Source of the DNA: Cardiocondyla obscurior | Lineage: Eukaryota; Arthropoda; Insecta; Hymenoptera; Formicidae | DNA length: 64,000 nt | Direction: 5' to 3' | Assembly: GCF_019399895.1 (NCBI RefSeq) | Contig: NC_091877.1 | Location: forward strand, 4,980,419-5,044,418 | Shown here: positions 1 to 11,960 of the stretch, piece after piece | Numbering within the stretch: position 1 is the first letter of the stretch | How the letters are laid out: every line of letters starts with the position of its first letter | Made by a program: the position numbers and the translations under genes | Notes under the pieces: generated by a model | The model's database searches: none | The model's input: the letters and a program-made list of their open reading frames with translations, nothing else | Told to the model about the DNA's origin: nothing

Positions 1-71
1 AAAAGAACTTCAAGAAAATCTTTGTAACAAGATGGATCTTGGTTTCAGTGGACATGGACGGTGGAATAATT
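1..71 (+). CDS. Fatty acid synthase-like, KS exon fragment (exon a, 5' part outside window)
   Basis: Read from base 2, this piece gives KELQENLCNKMDLGFSGHGR followed by WNN, which fits the start of the ketosynthase domain of insect type-I FAS. The exon ends at base 71 with a GTAAAT donor at 72-77, leaving one base (T) of the next codon. That base plus the first two bases of the exon at 16855 makes TTT (Phe), so the phases agree across a 16.8-kb intron. The rest of this exon and the true start codon lie left of the window. The FAS family builds long-chain fatty acids in the cytosol or on the ER; in insects, paralogues feed cuticular hydrocarbon synthesis. Confidence 0.82.
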
Positions 72-598
72 GTAAATAAATTTCTATCTATACTAAAATA
101 ACACTACTATAATTTATTAAAAAATATATTTATATACTTTAAAAATTAAAATATAAATAAATTTTTGATGTTATTATTATTTTTTTTACATAATTATAAT
201 ATTTAATTAGTTTTTAAAAAAAATTTTAGAGATCTTGTTTTTGAAAACAAGTAATAAATTTTGTATACAAAAATTATCGCACGGTTGATGTCGCATGCAA
301 CTTTAAAATCTTATTCTCTGTTACGTTTATATTAAAACACAATCATGGGGCGTCAACTTTTTGTATGGTAGTTTAGCGTTAAAAAATTTTATTATTTTAC
401 TCATAATTAGAAATTAATTTTTTATTTCTAAAAAGTTTTATTTTACAAATATTATTCAGACGTATCAAAATGACAATTTTTAAACCTTTTATTTAAAGGT
501 TAAATTATTGTAAGCTGTTATTTTTATCCAGAAGATTTTTTTAATAAGAACAATTTTACATAGATTTCTTAGAATTGATGTTTTTATTTAGTATCACT
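72..598 (+). other. FAS intron, start; no other feature seen
   Basis: Strongly AT-rich intronic sequence with homopolymer runs. No coding potential or repeat relationship was recognised. Confidence 0.5.
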
Positions 599-1006
599 TG
601 TTGCACCACAGCCGGTGCTGTGGGGTCCGTTCTACAGAACCACCGAGGATGTTTGTAGTAGAACAATAAATAATCAGACACTTTTTAAGTATTTCGTTTT
701 CTTTATTACTCTTCCCCTAGTTACACTTTTTCAAATAGACTCGCGAACGGTGGTACGTGCGTTTTATCGTGGTTCTTAATTACTGTTCGCGGGCGGCCCG
801 CGTTTGGTCGTTAATATACCCGATTAATATAGCTCTCAGCAATTAGCGAGTGGCAACTGCGACAGTTCTAGAACCGTTGCGTCACGGCTGGAAATGCCGG
901 GTTACCGTCATCGGCAAGTTTCTGCCGAATTGGCGATTCAGTTCGCATGTGCAAAAACTCACGGTTATTCTCGAACCTTCTGTTGCCTGGGGCTCGGGAT
1001 ATAACA
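599..1006 (-). mobile_element. Solo LTR, Gypsy-like family shared with 14438-14843
   Basis: The segment runs TGTTGCACC to ATAACA (408 bp) and is clearly the same sequence as 14438-14843 and, inverted, 59716-60115. Shared landmarks are a GCCGGTGCTGTGGGGTCC stretch next to one end, a GCGGGCGGCCCGCG palindrome and a TCTGTTGCCTGGGGCT stretch near the other. At 14438 the LTR abuts Gypsy gag coding on the minus strand, so this copy is also read as minus. No internal region is attached. No clean target duplication was found. Confidence 0.75.
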
Positions 1007-1645
1007 TTTCTCCTCCCTAGAGGGGAAAAAAAAAAATTGAGGGATTTTCAACTTTCTCAAATTTTTTTTTTTTTTTACTTTGTTATAATGTTAGATAATT
1101 GTTTTACACAAATATTTTTATTGATTTAATTTGCGTGTAGGTATTATTTATTTTCTATTTTTTACATTTTTTCCATAATATTGCTACAAGGATTGTTATT
1201 ATGGTAGCCGCAGTTAGCTGTACTTATTCCTACCTATAATATTATTGTTTTTGTTAATATGACATAATTCTTATTTTCTAATTTGCCGTGTAGCTTGTTT
1301 AAGTATATACTTAATTCTAATTATTTTCGCTGGTTTTTTATTATCGGTTCCCGTTGTATATTTTGTAATTGTTTTGTTATTATAGCAACGTTGGTTCTTT
1401 CTTTTATAGGCATCATTGTTAGATTGTACATGGATATATACATATTTATTTCGCTTTTTCCTAATAAGATTTTTGTTTGTAACGTCTAATTGTAGTTACT
1501 TGGCACGCGTCTTTTAGTATTAGTTTCTCTGTTCTGTTTATTTTTAGTTTCTTGCTCGGTTTGTGTTTACATCTGAGTTCTATGACCTGTGTTGTTGTCG
1601 AATATAGCCATGTTTGTGACTCGCTTAGCGCTGTCTATATGCTTA
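1007..1645. other. Unassigned AT-rich intron sequence
   Basis: AT-rich sequence with a poly-A and poly-T run near 1027-1078. No recognisable gene or mobile element. Confidence 0.45.
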
Positions 1646-2158
1646 TGTTACGTCAAGAGGATAATTATTTTATTAATTGGATATTTGAAAGAAAATCCTC
1701 AGGATAGATGGTCGTGGGAAATGTAAGGAGTTGACGCATCACCGAATTTTGCGTGGGATTCGAGCTCCGAAACTACGCTATTTTATGCGCAGATTAAATA
1801 TTCAAGATTTTCGGACTTAAGTTGAGCGCGTAGTTGGTTCTTTTTTAGAGAAAGGAGGTAAATCCTTATTCTCTGGGATAGAACCGGGCGTGGTTATTCG
1901 CATATGAAGAATAGTAGGGTTAATTATAAAATGATTAATTCAGAATTTTCAAAACAAAATTAACAAGTTTAATATTAATTATTACGTCTAAAATATAAAA
2001 ATAAATTTAACGTTTTGGCAGAAAGAATTATGAAATATGAAAACGATTTTAATCTTATTAATAGATATAATTTTAACATTGTATAAAAAACAGAGTGTAT
2101 TTACAGGAATATGTGTGTGTGTCTATGTGTAAATGTCTTTTCTGTATATAATGGTGAT

Positions 2159-3009
2159 TCAATCCAATGTGATTTCCTCGATCTCAACCACCTTTGCTGT
2201 GGTCCTCGGGAAAACGAGATCGATCAGCCGCATCGGGGCCAGGAAAAGAAATTCTACCCCGGGGTAATATATAAAAAAATGAGAATTAGGATCAGAACGA
2301 GCCGCCTGTCTCCTGATCTCTTCTGGGTCAATGTGGTCAGGGCCGATGGAGTAGACCTCTACCGGAACAGGATCTGTCCACGGAGTACAGGCTCTGCGGA
2401 GGAGCTCCAGGAGAGGGTTTATAACCTCTCTTGGTTCTGGATGCTCCTTGAGAACCTCGATACTCGGGACGGAAGATGGAGGTTGATCGGGGAAGTCTAC
2501 TTCTGGGAGAGAGATGGATCCATCCTCGCTCAAAGAGTCGGCTTCCTCGGGTTTAAAAGGAAAAAGAGGCGGTGTGAGAGGAGAGGAACAAGCGCGAAGT
2601 TCACCTCCGGGAAAACGTAATTTGGAGATGAGGGACAAATCTGGGGAGTAAGACAGAGTCGTGGGGCGGAATTGTTCCGATCCTGGCTCCGTGGACTGAC
2701 TCGAGATATCCAAGATGTTGTCGGGATTTTGTCGGATGTTATCTATGTAGTCGTTAGAGGATTCCTCTGGAGGGAAACAGCCGAATAGCGGCTCCGGGTC
2801 TCCATGGATGGGCGACGGTGGCGGAGCGCCCGGACGTGGGGATCACGGTCTCTCCTCGTGACGCGGAGGAGTTACGAATATCTCCTCGCTTGGCGCCGCC
2901 GCGAGCAAATATTGCAGGAAAAACCGACGTACAAGTTCCCTTAAGTTCTTGATTTGTTTGTTTTGTCGCGTCCGGCTCTTCTTTAAAGTTTTCTTGTTAG
3001 ATGATTCCA
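2159..3009 (-). pseudogene. Element X protein, exon 2, copy 1 (one nonsense codon)
   Basis: The frame follows a TTTTTAG acceptor. Joined to the last leader base (A at 3454), its first bases TGGAATCATCT give ATG-GAA-TCA, hence MESSNKK. The protein starts with a Lys/Arg-rich helix (KKSRTRQNKQIKNLRELVRR), runs through a Pro/Glu/Ser-rich middle (PPPSPIHGDPEP) and ends in a conserved part with ARSDPNSHFFIYYPGVEF and a terminal VVEIEEITLD. A TGA at 2845-2843 replaces the Trp codon seen in the other two copies; otherwise the frame is open. The family is not recognised. The plus-strand ORF over the same bases is a shadow. Confidence 0.7.
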
Positions 3010-3585
3010 CTAAAAATTTATAATTTATTTTTAATTTTTATTGAACAAGATTTTGAGAATTTAACAAAGAAAGGGTCGAAGGAGACTCGTTACCAACGAT
3101 TTCCAAAGCTTTCGACTTGTCCATTAATGAATATCCGCGGTTCATCTTAGGCGAGGGTCGCTTGCCGTTTTCTTAGCCGCGGATAGTCGTCAAACTTCCA
3201 GCAACATTTGACGGCGTGAACTACAATAAGTCGCTGATTATTCGACGGCGTATTTCAACCGATATTCGGAAGCAGTTTTCCTCACACATTAGTTTCACCA
3301 CGAAGTCCAAAGGACAGAATCAAATCTCTGAAACTCCGACTTGGACATTTCCTTCCCTCTTTAATTGAAATTATAAAAATAACACTTGAATTAAATAAAA
3401 CATTTAATGGAATCGATTTTCGCGAGAATACATAGTTGATCGTGGAGACTTACTTTTTCGAAGATCTTCTAGATGCTTCTGCGCCTTCAACAATCTTGCA
3501 CAAACAGGCACTCGCGATAATTTTAACGTAACGTATGCGGTGGATTTCTGGTAGGCAAGAGAGCGTGCTCCGCCGAAACACAAGA

Positions 3586-3592
3586 TTTTATA
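3586..3592 (-). promoter_or_regulatory. TATA box of element X copy 1
   Basis: TATAAAA on the minus strand lies about 130 bp upstream of the conserved GTAAGT donor. The same motif in the same context (GCTTATAAAAT) occurs in copies 2 and 3. Confidence 0.6.
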
Positions 3593-4353
3593 AGCTTGGA
3601 AAAGGGGAGGACTATTGCCGAATTTTCACTTTTCCGAAATTCAAAACTTTCATTTGCTGAGCTTGTTCCTCCACTTTTTTTATCTTACAATTATTGGGTA
3701 CTCGCACCCCATCCCTTCTGTATTTTCTTAAACTTCTAAGTTTTCGCCCTTAATTTCTAGATTTTGGTGAGGAGTTCCCGAGATCCATTGGTTTTTGGGA
3801 ATAAAATGTCTATAAGAGGCTCCGCCTCAAAGAGTTATCCCTTCCGAACCTTCCAGAATATTATTAACATTTTTAGAGAGATGGTGGGAAAACTTTTACC
3901 ATCTGTATGACTCATTGTGTTACCTGATTTTATTGCTTTTGTCCGCACCACATATTCCGGTAATTATGGGCCTCTCGCGCCCTTGATTTTTCTAAGGCTC
4001 AGGATCTATGTGCAATTACATTTTAAGAAAAAGTTATTTTTTTCTTTTCCTATGATGGACAGTCTAATCAAAGTTGAGATATTTATGAGCCTTTAGGTTT
4101 TGATTTTTTTTGTCATGTCCAGACAAATTTCTTTTTTCTGGGTTTCGTTGGCGCCCGTTTACAATTTGTTGCATGTTTTTTATGCTTTCACGCAATAACC
4201 TGTACCGGAATATGTTAGTGTTAAGAATTGTCTTTCTGGAAGGTTCTGAAGTTTTCTTTTGTATTACAATGGACTACGGTCTACCTTCCTCTTAACTAAA
4301 TTTTCTAATATGTGTCGAAAAAAAGAGACGCTGATTCGGAGACGTAACACTTA

Positions 4354-5228
4354 CATTTGATAAAATATGCCAGGTTTTGCATGTCTCTGGCCGTCGCTCT
4401 GGTTCGGAGAGCGCAAAGATTTTGCACGATGTGTTTGCCGTTAATTGATAAATAGGATTATTATTTTTGCATACATTTTTATTACCACAGATACAATTTT
4501 TTATATTTTCGCGAGTTAAGATTATGTACTTATTATTTTCTCTACTTAGCGCGATATATTCATGCGCTGTTTTTATTATTTTAAAAATATTAGCGTGGTT
4601 ATATACAGGGAATACTATTACTGACTTTAATTTGTAAGTCGTATATGCTACAATAGGGAATATGACAATAATCATAAGTACTCATCATAATAACTCCTGT
4701 ATATGATTTAACATGCCATTTATTATTTTTAATTGATTTTTTGCTATATGTTGGATTGTTTGTTGATTCGCATTTAATAAATTTAATTGTTCTTGTATGA
4801 AAAATAAATCGTTACAAAATCAAGAGACGCGGTAGTGTCTCGCGTGAAGTGGACGAACTGCACTTGTCTATCGCGTATTTTTTGTGCGAAAGTTTGTACC
4901 GGTACTATTTGATATATTTATTTCTCTATTTTACGTTTATCCGTTTTTTTATGATAATTCGATAGATTATGGTCGACTTTATTAATAATTATCTTTTTAC
5001 TTTTTTTCTTCTACGCGTTTACGAGATATATCGTTTTTAATTTTGTTTAGGTTGTTTTTTGTTAATTTTGTTAGGCTGATTTTTCAATGTTATTGTCATC
5101 GTCGTTTGGTGTTGTAAAGGGGATATGTATTTTACTTTTTTTTGTCAATAGATGGTGCTAGTTATTATAATCAAAAAATCAATATTTTATAATTAATAAT
5201 CAATAATTTTTAATTTTTTTTTTATAGA
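4354..5228. other. Unassigned AT-rich intron sequence
   Basis: AT-rich sequence with short open frames that resemble no known protein. Nothing supportable was found. Confidence 0.4.
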
Positions 5229-5249
5229 TGGTGTGCGTGCGTGCGCGCG

Positions 5250-5290
<41 letters not shown>
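5229..5290. repeat. Compound microsatellite (GTGC)/(GC)n/(GA)n
   Basis: A short GTGC stretch passes into about 12 GC dinucleotides and then about 10 GA dinucleotides, all directly readable. Confidence 0.95.
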
Positions 5291-5295
<5 letters not shown>

Positions 5296-5339
5296 TGATA
5301 AAGAAATGAAGAGATGAAAAGATGAACAAAAAAAATGTG

Positions 5340-5689
5340 ATATAAATAAAAAAAAACTTTTTTAAAAAAAGGAAAAAAAACGTCAAGTAAACGAACTGAA
5401 TTACAAAAGAAATAATATCAGAAAAAAACGTCAAGTAAGCGAGTGAATAATAACAAAAATAAAGAAAAAACCATTTTTTTTTTTTTTAACTTGACGCAGC
5501 GTTCGAAATATTAAAAAAAAAAGAGAACGCAGCGAAAAGTTATTTTTAAACATTTTTTTATTTTTATTTTTGTTATTATTTACTCTCTTATATGTTTCTT
5601 TTTGATATCATTTCTTTTTTTTTTTTTTGTAATTCAGTTTGTTCACTTGACGTTTTTTTTTTAAAGTTTTTTTTTATTTTATGTATTAG
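5340..5689. repeat. Imperfect foldback repeat, AT-rich (MITE-like)
   Basis: The left arm (about 5340-5475) and right arm (about 5545-5689) are imperfect reverse complements. They share an AACGTCAAGT block, CTGAATTACAAAA, GAAAT.ATATCA and AATAATAACAAAAATAAA in the same order. The right arm ends where the Y repeat begins, so it may be older sequence interrupted by Y. No coding capacity. Confidence 0.6.
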
Positions 5690-6081
5690 GCCGCGGGGAT
5701 GTTGACGCGGTCGTAGCCGGTTAAGATAGAACGAAATGCTGCGAAGCCCGGTGAGCTACTGAGCATGAGGTTCAACACGCCTCGTGCTGCAGGATGATGT
5801 CTTCCAGATGATTTTTGGCGTGTTGCACACGGCGAGGATGATCTGGATGAGTTGCACTAAAGACAAAGCGATGAGTGATTCGATGAGTGATGCGATGAGT
5901 AAGAAATCTGCGAAAAAGCACACTGCACGTCGATGCACACGAGGTGATGCTTGACACAGCTGAAACGACATTGATAAAACTCGAGCCGGCAACGTCTTCG
6001 AGAATCGGAGGCAATAATCGAACGACGGATCGATATCGATCGGTCGCCGGCGATCGGCCACGAGGTGCTGCCCCGCGGCGG
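5690..6081. mobile_element. Repeat family Y, copy 1
   Basis: The 392-bp segment opens with CCGCGGGGATGTT and closes with GCTGCCCCGCGGCGG, so its ends are short inverted GC-rich repeats. The body closely matches 26521-27116 (CACGCCTCGTGCTGCAGG, GGCGTGTTGCACACGGCGA, a GATCGATATCGAT palindrome), with about 200 bp less near the left end. The three overlapping minus-strand ORFs are not conserved in frame with copy 2, so the element looks non-coding and non-autonomous. Confidence 0.65.
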
Positions 6082-7504
6082 TAACAATGAACATTATATA
6101 ATTCTTTAAACAGTTCTTGTATTATTTTTTTGTCATTTCATTCATTATACCAAACAAGGTTTTTCCTTATTGTGCCTACTATGTCTATTAGTCCTTGCTT
6201 TATTTGTTGATTTTCGTAATTTAAAGTTAGTCTATTTAGTGCAGTTATTAATTTATTGTTTTCTATATTTACCAACGTTGCTAAATTGTAGCATTTTTCT
6301 TTTAACAATTGGCCGCTATACGTTTTGTGTAATCTATTGCACGCATTTTCTGCGTCTTCTATTTGGTTTTATAGTTTTTTGAATCTAATATTAAATTCCG
6401 CGATAATTGTTGTAATTATTAATTTTTATAACACTTCAAAAAATTGAAGATGTCTGTGGTCTTCATAGTAGAGTTTGGATTTGTGAGTAAATTGTGTAAT
6501 TTTGTATGATGCATGTTCGATTGCGTCCTTCGCGACGACCAAAGTTAATCTGAAATGTTCGTTAGTTTTAATGTGTTCGCATAAATATACTATTGTGTTT
6601 TTTTTTATATTTTTTGTTTAGTGTGTTTGTTTTGTGGATCGTCTTCGTCGTGGAAATAAAGATGTAATGTCGTCTGAAGGTATGTTTTTTATTTTTGGTA
6701 TTGTAGAGTAGAAAAAATATTATTTTTGTCCACTATTTATTGCATGAGTATTTCGGTGATACTTTTTATTGTTTACTTAATTTTCAAAACTTCGTATTGT
6801 CTCATGGACTGTTATTCATCGACTTATTGACTTCTTACCGCGTGCTGCTTGCCTCACTTATTTTACTGCGCCAGCGCGCTCTATACTTTTTCCAACTACC
6901 GACGCTCGCTTTTACTTCGCGTAACATTTCGTTCTTCCATTACTTCCCGGTTAAATATTCAAACTAAATATAACAATACGTAAAAAAATAATTTGTGATC
7001 TTATCCTAATTCTACAGTATTGAGTTCTCTGTGCGGATTAAAATTTCTTTCTTGGAGTTATACTTTATCAAAATTTTTTCTCAACTTCATTATTGAAGTC
7101 TTTCGTTCGTCTCGTCAGTAAGTCGTTAACTGTCGACGTATTTGTATGAATCACCGTATTAATTAAATTAAAAAAAAAAAACATTTTTTTAAAGTATGTT
7201 TTTTTTAAGCGTATGTGTAAATCCTGTACAATTTTTGTTCTCTTTTCTCTGTTGTGTAGTAGATACGTATGGATTTTACAGTACTATAGCCAGTGTTATC
7301 TGGCGTTTAAGCCTACGGTATGTTCCTCGTACATCGTGCAGGGGACCCGCCATGAACTAAAATTTCAATGGCACAAATTGGAGCTGCGGTTCACCATTCG
7401 GACCACGAAGGATTTTGAGTATTGCCAGGTGACGTTGGTCCCTGGCGACTTCATTAGTAAGTCTAAGGAGTTTTTTTGAAAAAATATACATTATATTTAT
7501 TATT
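6082..7504. other. Unassigned AT-rich intron sequence
   Basis: Several short hydrophobic ORFs are typical of AT-rich noise. A GC-richer patch at 7340-7455 has no recognised relationship. Confidence 0.4.
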
Positions 7505-7700
7505 AATATGGGTGTTTTGTTCCATGTGTTGGAGCCGTTAGGAATAGATAGAAGTCGGGTAGACAAATAAGAAAGTCCCACACCATTTTGTAAAATTGTC
7601 AACCGTTATTCAGAAAACAATTAATTTGTTTAGCGCAAAAGCGACAAGGAAGCTACACATGAGTGAGCGCGACAGGCGAGTGGTGCCGTCTGTCCAAATC
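7505..7700. repeat. Single arm of the MITE-1 foldback family
   Basis: The block with CCATTTTGTAAAATTGTC, TTAATTTG, a TAGCGCAAAAGCGACAAGGAAG stretch and GTGAGCGCGACAGGCGAGTGG matches the arms of the foldback at 28364-28728. Only one arm is present, so it is a truncated or rearranged copy. Confidence 0.6.
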
Positions 7701-8045
7701 TGATGCGTAACACAACGCAAAAAACAAAATTATAATTTAAGATTTTAAAGATTTGATTTTGTAGCGCTAAGATTTTTTTGTTTTTTCTTTTTTACATTAC
7801 CAAGTTATATCATTGGAACAAACCTAAGTCTATTTTCGTACGGTTTTTCATGATTTGTACTGTTTAAAATTTTCTAAATTCTTCAAGTTCTTGGCGCAAT
7901 TATTTAATCTCATAACTTTAATAAAGAGTATTCAATATTACTGTTGAAATTTTGCATGCGTGGCAGAGAAGTTCTTCCGAAGATGAATATAAGCACACAC
8001 AGTGTAAACCAGCAATCTCAATTGTTACGTCAAGAGGATTATATT

Positions 8046-8051
8046 TTTATT
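8046..8051 (-). terminator. Polyadenylation signal of element X copy 2
   Basis: AATAAA on the minus strand sits 23 bp inside the element end. Equivalent signals are 23 bp (1674-1669) and 17 bp (20618-20613) from the ends of copies 1 and 3, so its position is conserved. Confidence 0.5.
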
Positions 8052-8562
8052 AAATGGTTATTTAAAGGAAATCCTATTATAAGGAAAAGTATTCGTGGGT
8101 AAGGTAGGAAAATGACGTACCACCGAATTTTGCGTGGGATTTGAGATTCGAATCCACGCTATTTTACGCGCAGATTAAGTATTCTAGAATTTCGGATTCA
8201 AATTGAGCGCGTAAGTGGTTCTTTTTTAGAGAAAGAAAGTGAATCCTTATTCTCTGGGATAGAACCAAGCGTGATTATTCGCTTATGAAGGACAATTAGG
8301 GTAATTATAAAATAATTAACTCAGAATTTCAAAAACACAAAATTAACAAATTTAATACTAAACATGATGTTTGAAATTACAAAAAGAAAATTGATCGTTA
8401 AAGCAGGCAGAATTAACAATTATTATTATTTAGTTGTTTTGTTTGAAATATAAAAATAAAGTTAATGTCCTAGCAGAAAAAATTAAGTAATAAAAAAACG
8501 GTTGTAATCTGATAAATAAGTATAAGTTTAACATTGCAAAGAAACGTGAGTATTTACAAAAT

Positions 8563-9264
<702 letters not shown>

Positions 9265-9274
9265 ATAAACGTCT

Positions 9275-10112
9275 TTAGTCCAACGTGATCTCTTCGATCT
9301 CTACCACCCTCACTGTAGTCCTCGGGAAGACAAGGTCGATTAGCCGCATCGGGGCCAAGAAAGGAAATTCCACCCCGGGATAATATATAAAAAAGTGGGA
9401 ATCAGGAGAAAAACGAGCTGCCTGTCTCCTGATGTCTTCCGGCTTGAAATGGTCGGGGCCTATGGAGAAGGTCCTTTCCGGAACAGGATCTGTCCACGGA
9501 ATACAAATCCTGCGTAGGAGCTTCAGGAGAGGGTCTTTAACCTTTCTTGGTTCCGGATGCTCCACGAGAACCTCAATACTCGGGACGGAAGATGGAGGTT
9601 GATCGGGGAAGTTACTTTTGGAAGAGAGATGGATTCATCTTCGCCCAGAGAGTCGGCTTCCTCGGGTTTGAACGGAAAAGGAGGCGGTGAGAGAGGAGAG
9701 GAACAGGCGGCAATCTCACCTCCGGGAAACCGTGGTTGGGAGATGAGGGATGAATTCGGAGTATAAGATGGAGTCGTGGGGAGGAATTGTTCCGATTCCG
9801 GCTCCGTGGACTGGTTTGAGAGATTTAGATTGCCGGCCGATGTTTGAAGCTGGATGTTAGGAATTTCCTCAGGCGGGACATATTCGAATAACGGTTCCGG
9901 GTCTCCGTAGATAGGCGACGGTGGCGGAGGGCCTGAACGCGGAGACCACGGTCTCTCTTCGTTGCGCGCAGGAGACACAAACACCTCCTCGTTTGGCGCC
10001 GCCGCGAGCAAATATTGAGTAAAGAAACGGCGGACCAACTCCCTCAGATTCCGTATCTGTTTATTTCTTCGCGCCCGGCTCTTCTTAATCGTTTTCTTAT
10101 TATTGGATTCCA
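9275..10112 (-). pseudogene. Element X protein, exon 2, copy 2 (one 1-bp deletion)
   Basis: After the TTTTAG acceptor the exon begins TGGAATCCAATAAT; with the leader's final A (10553) this is ATG-GAA-TCC, giving MESNNKKTIKKSRARRNKQ. A Lys/Arg-rich N-terminal helix, a Pro-rich stretch (SGPPPPSPIYGDPEP), an acidic PEEADSLGEDESISLP block and the conserved C-terminus (KPEDIRRQAARFSPDSHFF, YYPGVEFPFLAPM, ending VVEIEEITLD) follow. Around 9615 one base is missing compared with copy 1, shifting frame; the C-terminal part continues as the open frame 9565-9275. Apart from this lesion the gene is whole, including the Trp codon lost in copy 1. Function unknown; the basic N-terminus could bind nucleic acid or direct nuclear import. 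Confidence 0.72.
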
Positions 10113-10552
10113 CTAAAATTCATAATTTAATTTTAATTTTATTTGAACAGAATTTTACAAGATTAACAAAGAAAGGGGCGAAGGAGACTCGTCACCGACG
10201 ATTTCCAAAGCCTTTAACTCGTCCATAAATGAATCTCCGTGGTTTATTTCTGGCGAGAATCGCTTGCCGATTCTTTAGCCGTGGATAGTCGCCAAACTTC
10301 CAGCAATATTTCGCGGCGCGAACCACCGTAAATTGCTGGTTATTTGACAGCGTATCCTAGCCGATATTCGGAAGCAGTCATTCTCACACATTCGATTTAC
10401 CACAGAAACAAACGGACAGAATCAAAACTTCGGAACTTCGACTCGGACATTCCCTTCTCTCTTTGATTGAAATTAAAAAAAATATTGATTTAAACAATAC
10501 ATTTAGTGGAATCAATTTTCGCGACAATACATAATGAAACGTTGAGACTTAC
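10113..10552 (-). other. Intron of element X copy 2 that separates A from TG of the start codon
   Basis: The donor is CTAAAA|GTAAGT (exon ends at 10553) and the acceptor GAATTTTAG|TGGAATCC (exon starts at 10112). Copies 1 (3453-3010) and 3 (22248-21863) have the same donor, acceptor and flanking A and TG. No ATG was seen in the leader between the TATA box and the donor in any copy. Splicing is predicted from sequence only. Confidence 0.68.
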
Positions 10553-10676
10553 TTTTAGAAGATCTTCTCGATGCCTCTTCCGCAATCTTGCACTGAGTAA
10601 CACTCACGTTAGTTTTAAAAAAACTTATGCGGCTGTAGCTGGGATGCAAGAGAGCGTGCTCCGTCAAAACACAAGA

Positions 10677-10683
10677 TTTTATA
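10677..10683 (-). promoter_or_regulatory. TATA box of element X copy 2
   Basis: TATAAAA on the minus strand in the context GCTTATAAAATCTTGTG, 124 bp upstream of the splice donor. Conserved in all three copies. Confidence 0.62.
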
Positions 10684-11441
10684 AGCTAAGAAAAGAGGAG
10701 GACTATTTCCGAATTTTCACTTTTCTAAAATTCTAATCTTTCATTTGCGGAGCTTGTTCCTCCACTTTTCCTATCTTAAAATTATTGGGCATTCGCACTC
10801 CATCCCTTCTCTATTTCTTAAACTTTTAAGTTTTCGCCCTTAGTTTCTAGATTTTGGTGAGCAATTCCCGAGATCCATTGGTTTTTGGGAATAAAATGTC
10901 TATAAAAGGCTCCGCCTTAAAGAGTTATCCCTTCCGAACCTTCCAGAATATTATTAACATTTTTAGAGAGATGGTGGGAAAACTTTTACCATCTGTATGA
11001 CTCATTGTGTTACCTGATTTTATTGCCTTTGTCTGCACCACATACTCCGGTAATTACGGGCCTCTTGCGCCCTTGGTTTTTCTAAAGCACAGGATCTATG
11101 CGCAATTACAAATTTAATGAAAAGTTATTTTTTCTTTTCCTATGATGGACAGGTTATCAGAGTTGAAATATTTATGAGCCTCTTAGGTTTTGATTTTTTG
11201 TATTATGTCTAGACAAATTTTTTTGTCTGATTTTCGTTGACGCCCGATTACAATTTGTTGCATGTTTTTTATGCTTTCACGCAACAATTTGTCCCGGAAT
11301 ATGTTAATGTTTTATGAATTGTCTTTCTGAAAGGTTCTGAAGTTTTCTTTTGTATTGCAATGGACTACGGTCTACCTACCCCCTTAACTAAATTTTCTAA
11401 CATATGTCGAAAAAAAGAGACGCGGAGTCGGAGACGTAACA

Positions 11442-11960
11442 CAATAAATCGTTTATTATATAAACAGTACTACAATTTTGATTCTTACAAGGCTAGTGCT
11501 CCTATGCTATTGAACTTGCATTGTTTGTACAGACGAAACTTTGAAACGCTTGAGCTTGCATTTTTCTTATCTCTTCTATTCTTATGTATTATCCTTTCGT
11601 CGCACATTTGTCGCTTCTGCACGTACTATCCTTATTAAATAATTGTTGTTGCCATCCAACAATTACAGTAAACATTTTATGTTCTTTTTGGGGGGTCTAG
11701 TTTTGAGGGTGATTTTATTTTATTCATTTTGTAGTTATTTTAATTTCGCGCGCTTATACTTGGCGTTTTTTTATACCTTTTTTTAAAAAAAGGTCATTTT
11801 AAAGGGATTTTTATTTACATGAATTGTTTTCGGAAGTTACTAGGCAATTATGCGATGAATATTACGGGTTAATGTTTGTTTGCTTATATTATCTTATTCT
11901 GATTATTATTGGTTACAGCGCGCACTATTTTTGGCTCCTCGGCGGTAATGTTACGCGTAC
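11442..11960. other. Unassigned, junction between X copy 2 and the Gypsy fragment
   Basis: AT-rich sequence. It may include decayed Gypsy pol sequence, but no reverse transcriptase motif could be read. Confidence 0.35.

Larger units (their letters stand above)
1646..4349 (-). mobile_element. Element X, copy 1 (TG...CA ends, 4-bp target duplication)
   Basis: The element runs TGTTACGTC to GACGTAACA, a perfect 9-bp inverted end pair, flanked by CTTA at 1642-1645 and CTTA at 4350-4353. It matches 8023-11441 and 20596-24276 along its length. Reading on the minus strand it contains a TATA box (3592-3586), an ATG-free leader, a GTAAGT donor after 3454, an acceptor before 3009, a 284-codon frame down to 2159 and AATAAA at 1674-1669. 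It may be a very long solo LTR that carries a gene, or a compact non-autonomous element. No second LTR, reverse transcriptase or transposase is present. Confidence 0.85.

Noticed and set aside
2111..2620. 169-codon plus-strand ORF over X copy 1
   Set aside because: Shadow of the minus-strand X frame; not conserved in copies 2 and 3.
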